This document shows positions 1 through 13,667 of a DNA stretch of 64,000 bases, in pieces. This DNA is from HXMU1420-13 sp963691715. Lineage in GTDB: Bacteria > Bacteroidota > Rhodothermia > Balneolales > Balneolaceae. The translations under genes and the position numbers were made by a program. A model generated the notes under the pieces. It was not told the DNA's origin. It made no database searches and saw only the letters and a program-made list of their open reading frames with translations. Location of the stretch: NCBI GenBank assembly GCA_963691715.1, contig OY829281.1:1302001-1366000 (forward strand), read 5' to 3'. The first letter of the stretch is position 1. Every line of letters starts with the position of its first letter.

Positions 1-183
1 TTTTTCCTTAGGGTTAAGTTGTATCTCAACGATACTATCAGAAGTTGGGAATTCAGAAATTTTGGTGAGTTTATTTCCATCCGCAGAGGTTTCAAATACC
101 TCTATTTGAAGAGACTTATTTTGATTACACCCTACCGTAGCTATGATTAATAGAAAAAACGTGATATGTGGTTTAGTAAACAT
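1..183 (-). CDS. N-terminus of a secreted lipoprotein, probable GH30 glucanase (partial)
   Basis: Reading from the ATG at 183 toward the window edge gives 61 codons with no stop. The protein opens with a lipoprotein signal (hydrophobic stretch, then A-T-V-G-C at residues 15-19). It continues with a short beta-rich stretch (IEVFETSADGNKL, then ISEFPTSDSIVEIQLNPKEK) that resembles, from memory, the segment just before the catalytic barrel of GH30 glucosylceramidase/beta-1,6-glucanase proteins of Bacteroidota. The catalytic part lies outside the window, so the family is inferred. It starts 11 bases after the GH17 stop and is probably the next gene of the same operon. GH30 enzymes often remove beta-1,6 branches, which would suit a laminarin operon. 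Confidence 0.6.
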   Translation of the reverse strand, partial: MFTKPHITFFLLIIATVGCNQNKSLQIEVFETSADGNKLTKISEFPTSDSIVEIQLNPKEK

Positions 184-194
184 TAATTAGTCAA

Positions 195-1469
195 TTATTT
201 AGCCATGATTTCGCTATTCGTAGGTGGTACCAATACTGTTTCCATCATAGCCTCTACATCACCACCAAAAGTTTTAGTAATAGGTTTACCATCGCGAGTT
301 AGTCCTTCGAATATTCCTTCGTCTACGAGATTCCAAAGTGCAAATTTTGCTTCTCCTTGTAAATTGAATAGACCAAAATGATTCTCAGAACCTAATTGAT
401 TTTGCGCATCCTTCCATTTTTCGTCAAAGGCTTCAAAGTAGAATACGGAAATATTGTTAGCATTCGACCATTCTCGAATTGAATGGTAATAAGCTGCTGA
501 TTTATATTCGTCGATGGCTTTTGCTCCATCAGCGCCATATTGCCCATTTGAAATTGTAGCCCAACCTGTTTCTCCAATATGAATGGGCTTATCTATTCCT
601 AAACTTTCCATGTACTCTTTTACGCTATTGTATTGAGAGATTGAATATTCGAGGGCACGTTCCATCGCTAAATCTACCTTTTCTATATCTGTTAGATCAA
701 GCTCATTGTCTCGAACTCCCCAAAAAATTGGATTGTAGTGGGTGTCGTGCATTGGGTATGTATGAACAGAAAGAAAGTCTACCGCAGCAATAAGTTGTTC
801 CAGGTCTTCAACATGGTATGAAGCATCTCCACCACCCCATGATGCGAAATTATCAGAACTTGTAACCCACAAATCGGCGGGTAATTCGCCTTTGGTTTTA
901 AGGTCCTGTAGATGGGTTACCCATTGTAATATAATTGATGGTTCTACATAATATTCCCATGCCCAATTAACCATAGCTTCATTACCAACAGCAATAATTT
1001 TTACAATACCCGGATACATATTTGCAAGTTCTACCGCTCTGTCTATCTCTACCTTATTTCGTTCTGCATCTTGGTCTCTAATTCGATCTGGCTCTGAAGT
1101 CCAAGCATTTTTCGCATCAATCCATGCCCCAAGCATTACATACATTTCAAAATTAGGATCGGCATTTTTCAGCTCTTTAATAGCCGCCAAAACATTGGAA
1201 GCATGATCTAAATGAACATTATAAGTTCTAAGTACTTTCACTCCAAGAGCCTGTAAAATTAACATATCCTCTTTGAGTTGAGCGATGGTAGGCTGTTCAT
1301 CGCGCGTAATCTCACGATATCCTCCATATGAAATTGCCTGATATTCAGGATTTCCTAAAATATCTTCCGCTGTAATACTACTTTTCTCCATTTTATCCGT
1401 TCGATTTACACAATTACTTGAAGTTACTCCCACTATAAGTGCTAATAGTATCCACCAATTATTTTTCAT
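195..1469 (-). CDS. GH17 family beta-1,3-glucan hydrolase or transglycosylase, lipoprotein
   Basis: 424 residues. A signal peptide with a possible lipobox Cys (S-S-N-C, residues 17-20) is followed by a (beta/alpha)8-type domain. The two family signatures are visible: VGNEAM with the acid/base Glu164, and IGETGWAT with the nucleophile Glu300. The stretch around residues 45-85 (SYGGYRE, then LGVKVLRTYN) matches the start of GH17 barrels. GH17 proteins cut or rearrange beta-1,3-glucans such as laminarin. The start lies 26 bases after the phosphorylase stop and the end 11 bases before the next lipoprotein, so it is operonic. Whether it hydrolyses or transfers cannot be read from sequence. Confidence 0.88.
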   Translation of the reverse strand: MKNNWWILLALIVGVTSSNCVNRTDKMEKSSITAEDILGNPEYQAISYGGYREITRDEQPTIAQLKEDMLILQALGVKVLRTYNVHLDHASNVLAAIKELKNADPNFEMYVMLGAWIDAKNAWTSEPDRIRDQDAERNKVEIDRAVELANMYPGIVKIIAVGNEAMVNWAWEYYVEPSIILQWVTHLQDLKTKGELPADLWVTSSDNFASWGGGDASYHVEDLEQLIAAVDFLSVHTYPMHDTHYNPIFWGVRDNELDLTDIEKVDLAMERALEYSISQYNSVKEYMESLGIDKPIHIGETGWATISNGQYGADGAKAIDEYKSAAYYHSIREWSNANNISVFYFEAFDEKWKDAQNQLGSENHFGLFNLQGEAKFALWNLVDEGIFEGLTRDGKPITKTFGGDVEAMMETVLVPPTNSEIMAK

Positions 1470-1495
1470 AGTTCTAATATTTTCATGTATCTAAT

Positions 1496-4400
1496 TTATC
1501 TGAGGTGATCTTCTGTCACAGTTACTGTTACCTGTTTGATCGTACCTGACTTATCAAATATTTGCTTTGATATTGACTTAGTTAAACTCAAATCTTCGAT
1601 ATGTTCATGATCTCCATTTGAAAAGAGAATCGATAACTGATTTGCAGAACCAATTTTGTATTCAATGGGAACTTCACATACTGTGAATTGTACGTTCCCA
1701 GCTTCGTGTTCAAATTCTGATTTACGCAACAATATTGGATTAAAACTTAAAATTCCATGTTCGACTCGTAATCCAAGTTCACCATACCTTGCAAGTATAT
1801 CTTCCTTCACTTGGCCGGTCATACCAGGCTGCTGGGCTCCTCGATGGTAAGGTGTGTGTGAATAAGGGTCTGTTGGGAAGGCTCCATACAGCTCTGGCGA
1901 CTTATGAATACCTATTCCTTCACCTATTTCATAGAAAAAGGAAGCTAGGTCAGCAAATGTAGATTCATTCACAGAATGATCTTTTGCATCGGCACACACT
2001 TCATACACCGCAAGGTATAATTTAGATACCATATGCCAATAAATAGAACCTAGACCTTCGTACCCATAAAATGTACCTGATCTTCCCGTAAATGCCTTAT
2101 GATTGAATACATCTTCAAATATTTGAAGAATTAATTCTCGTTCTTCCTTAACTAAATCAGCATGTTCGGTATCCAAAAGTCCGTCAAGAGCTTCCGCAAG
2201 ATAATCTGCATTTTTAAAATCTCCATTGAAATGTAGACCTCCATTCACATCTTTAGTAATAATCTTTCGGTCGCCTGTTGCTATAAGTTTAGATAAGAGT
2301 TTTGAACTGATTACGGCATCATTAGGAATAGAATTTCTTTGTAAAAATCCTTTTAACTCTTTATTTGGATATAAAATATAACTGTTTTGATCTTTACGAT
2401 ATAATGCGCTATTTCTTAAACCACGCAGAACACCAACACTAGTCTGCGCATCTAGATATCCAGAACTGAGAACAGCTACCTGTCCTTCCAGCATTTCATC
2501 TAAATAAGAAACAGATATGCCATCATTAGAATAAGTAATGATATTGTAGGCATGATATAAGTCGTCCTCTCTCTTATTGGCATCTATAGAATGTTCCATG
2601 AATTTCGCGGCCAATTCAAAGGTATCTGCTATTTCTTTTAGGCTAACTGATGACTTTTCTCCTGAGAAACCATGTTCATAAACTCCATCTCTGAAGTTAC
2701 CGCCTGCGATACCTAATCCATCGGTTATATTCTTTCTATTTGTATCGTTAAATGAAGTAGAGATAGCTTCTTCGTTATCAAACAAAACAGATGATACTGC
2801 ATGATAAAATGTAAATATCTCTGAAGAGATAGAAATTTGTTGCCCCGCATGTTCTTTAAGAATAGGCTCAAAAAATCTCAAGAATCGGCGCAGGTAACAG
2901 AGCGTTACCATCGATACACCATTACCCACTAGAGCATTGTTTGCATCATTCCACTCCGGACGCTGAGTATTCATCCAAATTCCTGCTTCAGGAATGAAGT
3001 TTGAAACTTTAGATAAAACAGTAGCAAGTATTTTTTCAATAAAATTTACACGATGAATAGAATCAGATGCATTAGCCAGAAGAGCACCATCGGCTCCAAT
3101 TTCTTTTACTTGTTCTCTTATCTTTTCATCCAGTGGAAGATCAAATTCTATGGTATCTTTTGGGTTAGCTACAATATCTTTATATGATTTAATTCTATAA
3201 GGAACATTAGCATACACAAATAGATCTTTGTCGAAAAGGTTAGCCATAGAATCTGGCTGATGATCTCTGTAAAACTCTAAAAACTTTAGTAAGTAAATAA
3301 TTTGATGATCGCCCCAATACCCAATGTATGACCATGGATCGTCTGGTTCGATGATTTCCCAATCAAATCCACCTTTAGTAACTCTATAAGGGTTATACCC
3401 ATCAAAAGTTGATGCATTTAGAAATTTAAATATCATTCCTTCGATGTAGGAAGGGTAAGAGTGTACCAAAGCTTCCCAATTTTGGAAAATGTCTCTCCAA
3501 TTCCCCTCATAATCAAGAACTTTTGAACCATCCGATTCATTCTTAGTGTTGATTGAAAATTTATTCCATGGCCTGCTTGGATCACCATGTCGGCGGCTAA
3601 ATTTCAATGGAAGATATTCTTTGCAAAGACGGATTAAGTCTGCATCCTCTACAGTTGTTATGGTACTTTGAAGATCTTGAACTGTAAATTTTTCGGATAA
3701 TCCAGCTATTAACTCTGAATTTCTTTCGAACACTTGATGATTTGCATGCTTAAGGTATGGTACAAAATCTCCCTTTTCAATTTGATAAGAATCATCGAAT
3801 ATACCACCACGCATGATGTTAAATAATACATTTGAATAATGACGGGCATCTTTTAATTCATCTGCAGTTTCTTGAAATCCATCAGAGGCAGCTATTAATT
3901 GCTTAAGTTTATTTGTACCTAGCTCAATATCTGCTTCTACCTCAGCTAAAATATTAGAATTTACCTTGATTGATTCATTCAAGCCAATAACAGCAGCATG
4001 ATCTAGATTAACATTTGCGACAGTAGTCCAATTTAGTTCGGTGTTAGCCTCTAACTGAATTTCATTATGTAGGAAATACCCACCTTTTTCACCTTTAACA
4101 TCGTATTCTTCAACAATAGAATCTCCACCTCTAAATTTGTCGAGCTGCAATGATGATAACAAATATGTGGAATTGCTTAGCCCCTTTGACCATACAATAT
4201 TTGCTTTTAACGCTTCACTAGGTTCTGCTTTATCCACTGGAATAGCACTTAATGCATAAATACCTAATCCAGTTTCTTTTACTAGTTCACTTCTTTTGTA
4301 TGCATCTAACAAATTAGAGGATCTAGTTTGTAAATCGCTTACAACACTAGCTGGCAAAATATTTTGCAGCCCATCAAGCATACGAAGCTCTAAAGTTCCA

Positions 4401-4903
4401 TTTCTTTGGCTAGATAGTTTTGATTTTTTTACGAATCCGAATGTATCACTTGAATTCCATTCGTAAGAAAATGTAACCCCTAGATCTAGGTTTATTTCTT
4501 CAAATAAAATTTTATTGCCGTACACATTTTTATAAAGATTGCGTGTAACATTGAATCTGACTGCATCTTTCTCGCAAAATGGTTCCCATACATCGTTTGT
4601 TTCACCATCAACAATCTGGAAGATTGTTTTACTACCGGTAGTATGGGCAAACTCTGTAATTTTATCATCAGTGTAATACGGAAACAATGAAAATTCTGCA
4701 TTTTTGCGACCCGCTGTTAACCCACCATTGCTAGAAATAAACATCCAATGGTTTGAGTCACTTACTATACTCATGAAAAATGGGCGAATAGAATCAAAAT
4801 CTGGAATCTTGAAATATTGTTCACCATTGATGGTGATAGATTTTAATTGAGAGTCTTTATTTTGAAGATCTAATGCTTCAGAAATGGTAGAATTGCTAGT
4901 CAC
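1496..4903 (-). CDS. GH149-type beta-1,3-oligoglucan phosphorylase, cytoplasmic
   Basis: 1135 residues with no signal peptide, unlike every other gene in this operon. It belongs to the large phosphorylase superfamily related to GH94: beta-sandwich N-terminal half (about residues 20-330), helical linker (about 340-430), then an (alpha/alpha)6 barrel with conserved stretches RRHGDPSRPWN (438-447) and YWGDHQ (529-534). Length and placement next to GH16/GH17 genes fit family GH149, which splits beta-1,3-glucan oligosaccharides with phosphate to give glucose 1-phosphate. The start codon is GTG at 4903; the next methionine is at residue 44 inside conserved sequence. The family assignment rests on recalled similarity. 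The alternative is another GH94-like phosphorylase. Confidence 0.78.
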   Translation of the reverse strand: MTSNSTISEALDLQNKDSQLKSITINGEQYFKIPDFDSIRPFFMSIVSDSNHWMFISSNGGLTAGRKNAEFSLFPYYTDDKITEFAHTTGSKTIFQIVDGETNDVWEPFCEKDAVRFNVTRNLYKNVYGNKILFEEINLDLGVTFSYEWNSSDTFGFVKKSKLSSQRNGTLELRMLDGLQNILPASVVSDLQTRSSNLLDAYKRSELVKETGLGIYALSAIPVDKAEPSEALKANIVWSKGLSNSTYLLSSLQLDKFRGGDSIVEEYDVKGEKGGYFLHNEIQLEANTELNWTTVANVNLDHAAVIGLNESIKVNSNILAEVEADIELGTNKLKQLIAASDGFQETADELKDARHYSNVLFNIMRGGIFDDSYQIEKGDFVPYLKHANHQVFERNSELIAGLSEKFTVQDLQSTITTVEDADLIRLCKEYLPLKFSRRHGDPSRPWNKFSINTKNESDGSKVLDYEGNWRDIFQNWEALVHSYPSYIEGMIFKFLNASTFDGYNPYRVTKGGFDWEIIEPDDPWSYIGYWGDHQIIYLLKFLEFYRDHQPDSMANLFDKDLFVYANVPYRIKSYKDIVANPKDTIEFDLPLDEKIREQVKEIGADGALLANASDSIHRVNFIEKILATVLSKVSNFIPEAGIWMNTQRPEWNDANNALVGNGVSMVTLCYLRRFLRFFEPILKEHAGQQISISSEIFTFYHAVSSVLFDNEEAISTSFNDTNRKNITDGLGIAGGNFRDGVYEHGFSGEKSSVSLKEIADTFELAAKFMEHSIDANKREDDLYHAYNIITYSNDGISVSYLDEMLEGQVAVLSSGYLDAQTSVGVLRGLRNSALYRKDQNSYILYPNKELKGFLQRNSIPNDAVISSKLLSKLIATGDRKIITKDVNGGLHFNGDFKNADYLAEALDGLLDTEHADLVKEERELILQIFEDVFNHKAFTGRSGTFYGYEGLGSIYWHMVSKLYLAVYEVCADAKDHSVNESTFADLASFFYEIGEGIGIHKSPELYGAFPTDPYSHTPYHRGAQQPGMTGQVKEDILARYGELGLRVEHGILSFNPILLRKSEFEHEAGNVQFTVCEVPIEYKIGSANQLSILFSNGDHEHIEDLSLTKSISKQIFDKSGTIKQVTVTVTEDHLR

Positions 4904-5008
4904 GAAAAAGAGCGTTTAATTTGAGTGATATTTAAGTCATAATGCGGGCTATAATGTTAAGCCTCACTTTAATATGATTGCAAGTTATTTTTTGTACTGG
5001 GAAAAAAT

Positions 5009-5854
5009 TTATTCTGATCCGTAAACACGAACATAGTCCACATACATAGTTTGTGGAAAAAAGGTGTCTGATGTTGGGTATCCGGCAAACCAACCACCAA
5101 CAGCCACGTTCAGGATGATGTAAAATGTGTTGTCGTTAAATACCCATTCTCCATTGGCATCATTAGGGGTGATGGTGTTGTACAATTCATCATCAACATA
5201 GAAATCAATGAAGTCAGGACCCCATTCAACTGCAAAGATGTGAAATTCGGTATCGAATCTACCTGATGATAGTCTAAAAGAATCAGTAATTCCATTAGCC
5301 GCTGAATAACCTGGACCATGGATAGTTCCATGAACTTCAGTAGGCTCCTGCCCACGATATTCCATAATATCGATTTCTCCAACTTGAGGCCAGATCACAG
5401 ATCCATTTGAATCATCTCCTAAAAGCCAAAATGCTGGCCAAATACCTTGACCAAATGGAAGTTGAATACGAGCTTCATAACGTCCATAGGTGCTTTCAAA
5501 CAATCCGCGTGTTAAAATTTTGGCTGAAGTATATGAAAAGCCTTCATAGGATTCCTTCACAGCTGTAATTTCTAACAAACCATTCTCAACTTTAATGTTT
5601 TCGGGTCGATCGGTGTAATATTGTAATTCATTATTACCCCAACCAGGTAAGCCTATCTCAACCCCATTTCCAATATCTAATATCCATTTATCAGAATTAA
5701 TAGCCCCATCTACATCAAATTCGTCGGACCATAATAAGTTTGGGTATTTATTGGTGGGTTCATTTCCACCGCCATTAGAGCATGCTGAAAAAATCAGCAT
5801 GCTTAACAGTAGAGTAGAGAATGAATATTTTTTAGCTATAGATACTAAACACAT
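5009..5854 (-). CDS. GH16 endo-beta-1,3-glucanase (laminarinase), lipoprotein
   Basis: 281 residues from the ATG at 5854, which follows AAAGAAGG and lies 7 bases after the previous stop; the longer upstream frame overlaps the neighbour and is unlikely. It has a lipoprotein signal (MLIFSAC, Cys25) and a beta-jelly-roll domain. The catalytic motif is GEIDIMEYRG with Glu160 as nucleophile, Asp162 and Glu165 as acid/base; the methionine-containing form EIDIME is typical of laminarinases. Aromatic substrate-binding residues are seen in WSDEF (42-46) and GIWPAFWLLG (137-146). It probably sits on the cell surface and cuts beta-1,3-glucan into oligosaccharides for uptake. Confidence 0.93.
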   Translation of the reverse strand: MCLVSIAKKYSFSTLLLSMLIFSACSNGGGNEPTNKYPNLLWSDEFDVDGAINSDKWILDIGNGVEIGLPGWGNNELQYYTDRPENIKVENGLLEITAVKESYEGFSYTSAKILTRGLFESTYGRYEARIQLPFGQGIWPAFWLLGDDSNGSVIWPQVGEIDIMEYRGQEPTEVHGTIHGPGYSAANGITDSFRLSSGRFDTEFHIFAVEWGPDFIDFYVDDELYNTITPNDANGEWVFNDNTFYIILNVAVGGWFAGYPTSDTFFPQTMYVDYVRVYGSE

Positions 5855-5861
5855 ACCTTCT

Positions 5862-8342
5862 TTATTCTTGTTCAATATTATCAATATAGAATGTTCCAGT
5901 AGCAGTACCAGGACCATCAATAAAAATAGTTACTCTCGGGAAAGACGCGCTTGAACTAAAATTAAAAGTTAAGTTCTCCCAACCTGTTCCACCATGATTT
6001 GCAGCAGTTTCAACAGCCGCACCACCTTCTTCTTCAATTTTTAGAAGTACAGGTACTGCAGCGGTAGAGTACACATCCATAGTGATGGTTGTACCATTAC
6101 TGAAATCAAGATTATTTTCCAAATCAATAAAGATACCTTCCCAATTCTGTCCAATATTTGTGATTGACCCAACATTTGAAGCTGTATTGTTAGAACCTGA
6201 TACATCAGGATTAACTACAACTTCATAGGCTGTACCATTAAATGTTGTGGCGCTATAGTTCACCGAAGAATCATCAAATGTGATGGGAATAGAGGGTGCA
6301 GTTTTTTCTACAACATCACTACCATCATCGTAGTAATAAATATTATCAACATAAATATCCGATATTGTTTCATCCGATACGAAGAATATTAAACCAAGTG
6401 CCGATCGATCTGTTAATCCAAAATCACCAATTGGTATATCTAAACTCACCCATTCGCCTTCAACTAATGTACTTGAATTGAAAGTCACAGAACCAGATGC
6501 CTCATCTGCCGTTTGTACAGCATTTAATAATTGTAATCTGATAAAGTCATTAGCATCTACAGTTTCATTAACATAGATATCAACATGTAGGTGAGTCATT
6601 TCAGAAGCATCTACAGTGGGAACTTCTAAAAATGTACCTATTCCTACAAAGTTTAATTGAGTGTAGTTGATCACTCCATCAGTGTTGTCGCTAGCGATGA
6701 GATAATCGGCACCTCTCGGCCCACCATCAAATCCAGTACCACCCTGAGTTGTTTGACCATCAGGAGTGAAGAACCCATTGTAATAATCTACATCCACATT
6801 GGTGTATGCATCACTAAAGATAGAGATTACATCACTTTCAGGGAAATTAGGAGTTGGTGCGGGATCAATATCTACGGTTGGTGGACCACCCACAATATCA
6901 GATCCATCGTTGTAATAGTAAATATTGTCAACATATATGTTGGATATCGTTTCATCAGAGATGAAGAATATCAATCCTAATTGAGAACGATCGATTAATC
7001 CAAAATCAGCTAATGGAATGTCAAGACTTACCCATTCATTCTGGAGTAGCTCACTATCTCCAATAATTACTGTACCTGATGATTCATTGGCAGTTTGAAC
7101 CCCATTTAACAGTTGTAATTTAATATAATCGTTGTTATCGATAGCCTCTTGCACATTGATATCAACATGAATATGAGTCATTTCAGAAGCATCAACTGGT
7201 GACACATTTAAGAATGTACCAATACCCACGAAGTTAAGATCAGTATAATTGATGATCCCATCTCCGTTCACCACAATATCTGCACCTGGAGGACCTCCAT
7301 CAAAGCCAGTTCCGCCCTGAGTTGTTTGACCATCTGGAACAAAGAATCCGTTATAATAGTCTACTGGTACATTGGTATAAGCATCAGAGAAAATAGAGAT
7401 TACACTATCGGCATTCACAGTAGGTACAGGTGCTGTTTGGAAAGCTGCACCAACAGATACTTCAACAGATCCTAGGGCTTGGATTCCACCAAGTGTTGCT
7501 GTTATGGTTGCCGAACCCTCACCTACCATAGTTATAACACCAAGTTCATCAACAGTAGCAACCGATGAATTAGAAGTTTGGAAATCAAAATAACTTGGAG
7601 ACACATTTAATTGAACATCTTGGCTAACCGTTGTTTCATCCGGTAATTCTACAATAGTATTTGCTATAAATGAGAATCCTGTAATATTAGAAGTCAGGTT
7701 TACAGAGCTAAATACCTGTGTGTCTAAACCATCATTGATGTATGGTCTAGGTTGTGCAATTGTTCCTAAATTTTCGAATTGTAATTCGTCTACCCAAAAA
7801 CTATAACCATCTCCATCTTCCGGGTTTTCTGCAAACCAAAATAACCCACTTTCAGCTGTTAATTTTGATGGATCCGGAATTGGGATGGTAAACTTTTGCC
7901 AAAAAGTTGCAAGTCGCAGGCTATCAAGTTTAACCTCAAAGTTGGCATTGTTTTTTCCTTGTCCAAAACCTATTTGATTTATACTCGCTGCTTTACTTCC
8001 TTTTGCATAAAAAGTGAGCGCATTGTATTCGCTAAGATCTCGTCCTCCATTAAGGTCGATGAATGAAGCTCCTGCATATACACCAGATAATCCATCTGGG
8101 TTAGGAACATCAATTCTCATAGAAGCCTTAGTTTCGTTGTAAGTTACATCCGTATCAACTTGGAATGCATCTAATTTTGCATATCCATCATTGTAGGGGA
8201 AATACTCCAAACCAGCGCTAAATCCATCCATAAATACTTCTGGATTATTGGATAAGGTAGGTTCGCTAAGACCATCGGTAGAACGCTGGCATCCTGCAAA
8301 CACAATGAGTGTAACTAAACTAGCAGTAAATAACCGCTTCAT
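5862..8342 (-). CDS. Multi-module surface glycan-binding lipoprotein
   Basis: 826 residues from the ATG at 8342 (MKRLF), chosen over the in-frame ATG at 8366 because the lipoprotein signal (LIVFAGC) then starts normally. Modules in order: a CIA30/CBM11-like beta-sandwich (about 35-200), a Big_2-like immunoglobulin fold (about 225-305), two tandem near-copies of a ~170-residue module that opens VISIFSDAYTN and ends IYVDNIYYY (about 325-490 and 510-680), and a last beta-sandwich with a similar FYIDNI end (about 695-826). No glycosidase motif is present. Modules like the repeated one accompany laminarinases in Bacteroidota. I infer a surface binding protein that presents glucan to the neighbouring GH16 and barrel proteins. 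Confidence 0.75.
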   Translation of the reverse strand: MKRLFTASLVTLIVFAGCQRSTDGLSEPTLSNNPEVFMDGFSAGLEYFPYNDGYAKLDAFQVDTDVTYNETKASMRIDVPNPDGLSGVYAGASFIDLNGGRDLSEYNALTFYAKGSKAASINQIGFGQGKNNANFEVKLDSLRLATFWQKFTIPIPDPSKLTAESGLFWFAENPEDGDGYSFWVDELQFENLGTIAQPRPYINDGLDTQVFSSVNLTSNITGFSFIANTIVELPDETTVSQDVQLNVSPSYFDFQTSNSSVATVDELGVITMVGEGSATITATLGGIQALGSVEVSVGAAFQTAPVPTVNADSVISIFSDAYTNVPVDYYNGFFVPDGQTTQGGTGFDGGPPGADIVVNGDGIINYTDLNFVGIGTFLNVSPVDASEMTHIHVDINVQEAIDNNDYIKLQLLNGVQTANESSGTVIIGDSELLQNEWVSLDIPLADFGLIDRSQLGLIFFISDETISNIYVDNIYYYNDGSDIVGGPPTVDIDPAPTPNFPESDVISIFSDAYTNVDVDYYNGFFTPDGQTTQGGTGFDGGPRGADYLIASDNTDGVINYTQLNFVGIGTFLEVPTVDASEMTHLHVDIYVNETVDANDFIRLQLLNAVQTADEASGSVTFNSSTLVEGEWVSLDIPIGDFGLTDRSALGLIFFVSDETISDIYVDNIYYYDDGSDVVEKTAPSIPITFDDSSVNYSATTFNGTAYEVVVNPDVSGSNNTASNVGSITNIGQNWEGIFIDLENNLDFSNGTTITMDVYSTAAVPVLLKIEEEGGAAVETAANHGGTGWENLTFNFSSSASFPRVTIFIDGPGTATGTFYIDNIEQE

Positions 8343-8379
8343 ATTATTTATATAAAAATTTTTCATTTACTTGTCTCGC

Positions 8380-11529
<3,150 letters not shown>

Positions 11530-12555
11530 ATTCGGTTAGTTAGTTCGTTAACTGCAGAGCAGTTTTGTATCGGTAAATCTCCAACAACGTAATGCAGATT
11601 TTTGAAGAGGATATATGAGTAATAGCAGAAAAACAAGATTAATATTGTATATACATTTGCCTTGGAACCGCTTTTTTTACTTTAAAACAATGTACAGCAA
11701 TTCATTAACCGAGAATTATCCTATCAAAAATTTTTACTGATTTTTTTGATTATAAGGTGATGTATATACTTTTTAAAGGTGTGTCTATAGAAAATTCACA
11801 TATAAAGATAGAATTTTGATGAAACTCGCTGTGTTACATCTTTGGTTCAATAGTTCCAAATAATACAAGAGGAGGAACCTATAAACAGAAACTGTGAAGT
11901 AAATTTTTGGAACAATATTTTTGAGTTATTCAAGATTTTTTAATTCATAGATACCTATTTCTATACAAGGCCAAAGCAACTCATCCTTTAACTGTGTGAC
12001 TTAAATAATGATCTGACAGTCTCTGCTATATTAGACTACTGATGCATTCCTATATTTAATGTTTTGCATACCTTTTTACAGAGTTTTGGCAAAACAAATC
12101 ACCCAAGTGTTAGATGCGGGCTGATAAGAAAAATACGCTGGAACTACAGGTTAGGTTATACCTTAAACTGCTGAATTCTGACAAGATTAAAAAAGGCTGA
12201 ATCAGAAAGAAAAATTGGTGTTAGTCGAACCTAGATATCAAAAATTTAAAAAACCCCATTATACTTATTTTATTCTTTTTTAAAAGAATATTTAACTTCT
12301 GTAAATAAATTGATACCTAGATAGCTAACAAGATAAAATGAAGGTTTAATTCAGTTTTAAGGATTTTTATTTCCAGTTACGCTAACTAATGCAAATACTT
12401 TATTACCGAGCTCTCTTGGTAGTTTTTCCTTTTCACCAAAAATAGTTCACACAATACAATATTTCAAAACGTGATACATAGATTGCATAGTCAAAATTGC
12501 TTTTGTTATTATTTTTGAAATCGATCATTACCAATCAATTTGATAACCCTAAAAA
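11530..12555. other. About 1 kb without a recognisable gene
   Basis: AT-rich spacer between the end of galT and the first gene of the glucan operon, both on the minus strand. It must hold the operon promoter. I see a short dyad GTTTT-ggc-AAAAC at 12083-12095 and AGTTA/TAACT arms just upstream of the operon start (about 11535-11552), neither strong enough to call an operator. All frames are broken by frequent stops and nothing resembles a decayed gene. Confidence 0.5.
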
Positions 12556-13620
12556 TCATATTTCATTTAAACTTTTAAAATGCTCTTCTGGTAATTCTCT
12601 CAAGATATTTGCAGCATATTCAGCTGTGATATCTCTTTGTGCATTTGCCAGCATTTCATATCCTACACTAAATTTCTTAACAGTTGCAGACCTTAATAAA
12701 GGGGGATAAAAGTGCATGTGAAAATGCCATTCATCATGATCATCACCGTCTGTTGGGGCCGGATGAAATCCAGCTGAATATGGGAATGATACTTTAAATA
12801 AATTATCATATCGTATCGTAATCCTTCGAATGATATCTGCCAGTCCTTCTTTCTCCTTATTAGTCAAATCCGTAAATCGTGCAAAAGGTCTTCGGCTGAT
12901 CACTAAAGTTTCATAAGGCCAGAATGCCCAAAAAGGTATCACAACTACAAAATGTTCATTTTCAGTTACAATCCTCTTTTTTTGTTTTAATTCCAATGCA
13001 AGATAGTCACCAAGTAGTGTTGAACCATGTTTTTTGTAGTATTTTTTTTGGGCTTCAAGTTCTTTTGCAGGTTCTTCCGGAATTGTTTCCTGTGCCCATA
13101 TCTGACCATGTGGATGCGGGTTACTACACCCCATGATTTCTCCTTTGTTTTCGAAGATCTGTACATAATTTACCCAGGGAATAGAACCCAATTCCTTGTA
13201 TTGTTCTACCCACAGATCGACTACATTTTGAACTTCCTTTTGAGTCATTTCAGGCAACGTCAGATTATGCTTTGGTGAAAAACATAATACCTTACAAATT
13301 CCCCTTTCCGAGTTACTAATAAGCAAATCATCCTCATTAAAACTCTCGGGTGAGGTATCTGGCAACAATGCACTAAAGTCGTTTTCGAATACGAATGTAC
13401 TGGTATAATCAGGGTTCTTTTTCTTTCCACCAGCACGGTAATTGTTGGGACATAAATAGCAATTCGTATCATATTCTGGTCGATCATCAGTTTGTGCATT
13501 TTCCAGCTTTCCTTGCCAGGGACGCTGGGTTCTGTGTGGAGAAACCTGTATCCATTCGTTGGTTAATATATTTAGCCTTCGATGCGGTTTATTGAATAAA
13601 GTTGAATTCAAATCAGTCAT
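12556..13620 (-). CDS. galT: Galactose-1-phosphate uridylyltransferase
   Basis: 354 residues, the normal length. The enzyme swaps UMP between UDP-glucose and galactose 1-phosphate in the Leloir pathway. The catalytic motif SNPHPHGQ lies at residues 166-173 with His171 as the likely nucleophile. CxxC (C54, C57 in NCYLCP) is a metal site of this family. The C-terminal HIT-like half (WHFHMHFYPP) is complete. It follows galK by 47 bases in the same direction, as in many gal operons. No defect is visible. Confidence 0.97.
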   Translation of the reverse strand: MTDLNSTLFNKPHRRLNILTNEWIQVSPHRTQRPWQGKLENAQTDDRPEYDTNCYLCPNNYRAGGKKKNPDYTSTFVFENDFSALLPDTSPESFNEDDLLISNSERGICKVLCFSPKHNLTLPEMTQKEVQNVVDLWVEQYKELGSIPWVNYVQIFENKGEIMGCSNPHPHGQIWAQETIPEEPAKELEAQKKYYKKHGSTLLGDYLALELKQKKRIVTENEHFVVVIPFWAFWPYETLVISRRPFARFTDLTNKEKEGLADIIRRITIRYDNLFKVSFPYSAGFHPAPTDGDDHDEWHFHMHFYPPLLRSATVKKFSVGYEMLANAQRDITAEYAANILRELPEEHFKSLNEI

Positions 13621-13667
13621 GATATTTTGATTTCAAATAACAGGTTTGCTCATCACAAATTGTGATT

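Noticed and set aside
12083..12095. GTTTTGGCAAAAC dyad as an operator of the glucan operon
   Set aside because: Short, about 550 bases from the operon start and without a second copy or a regulator gene in view.
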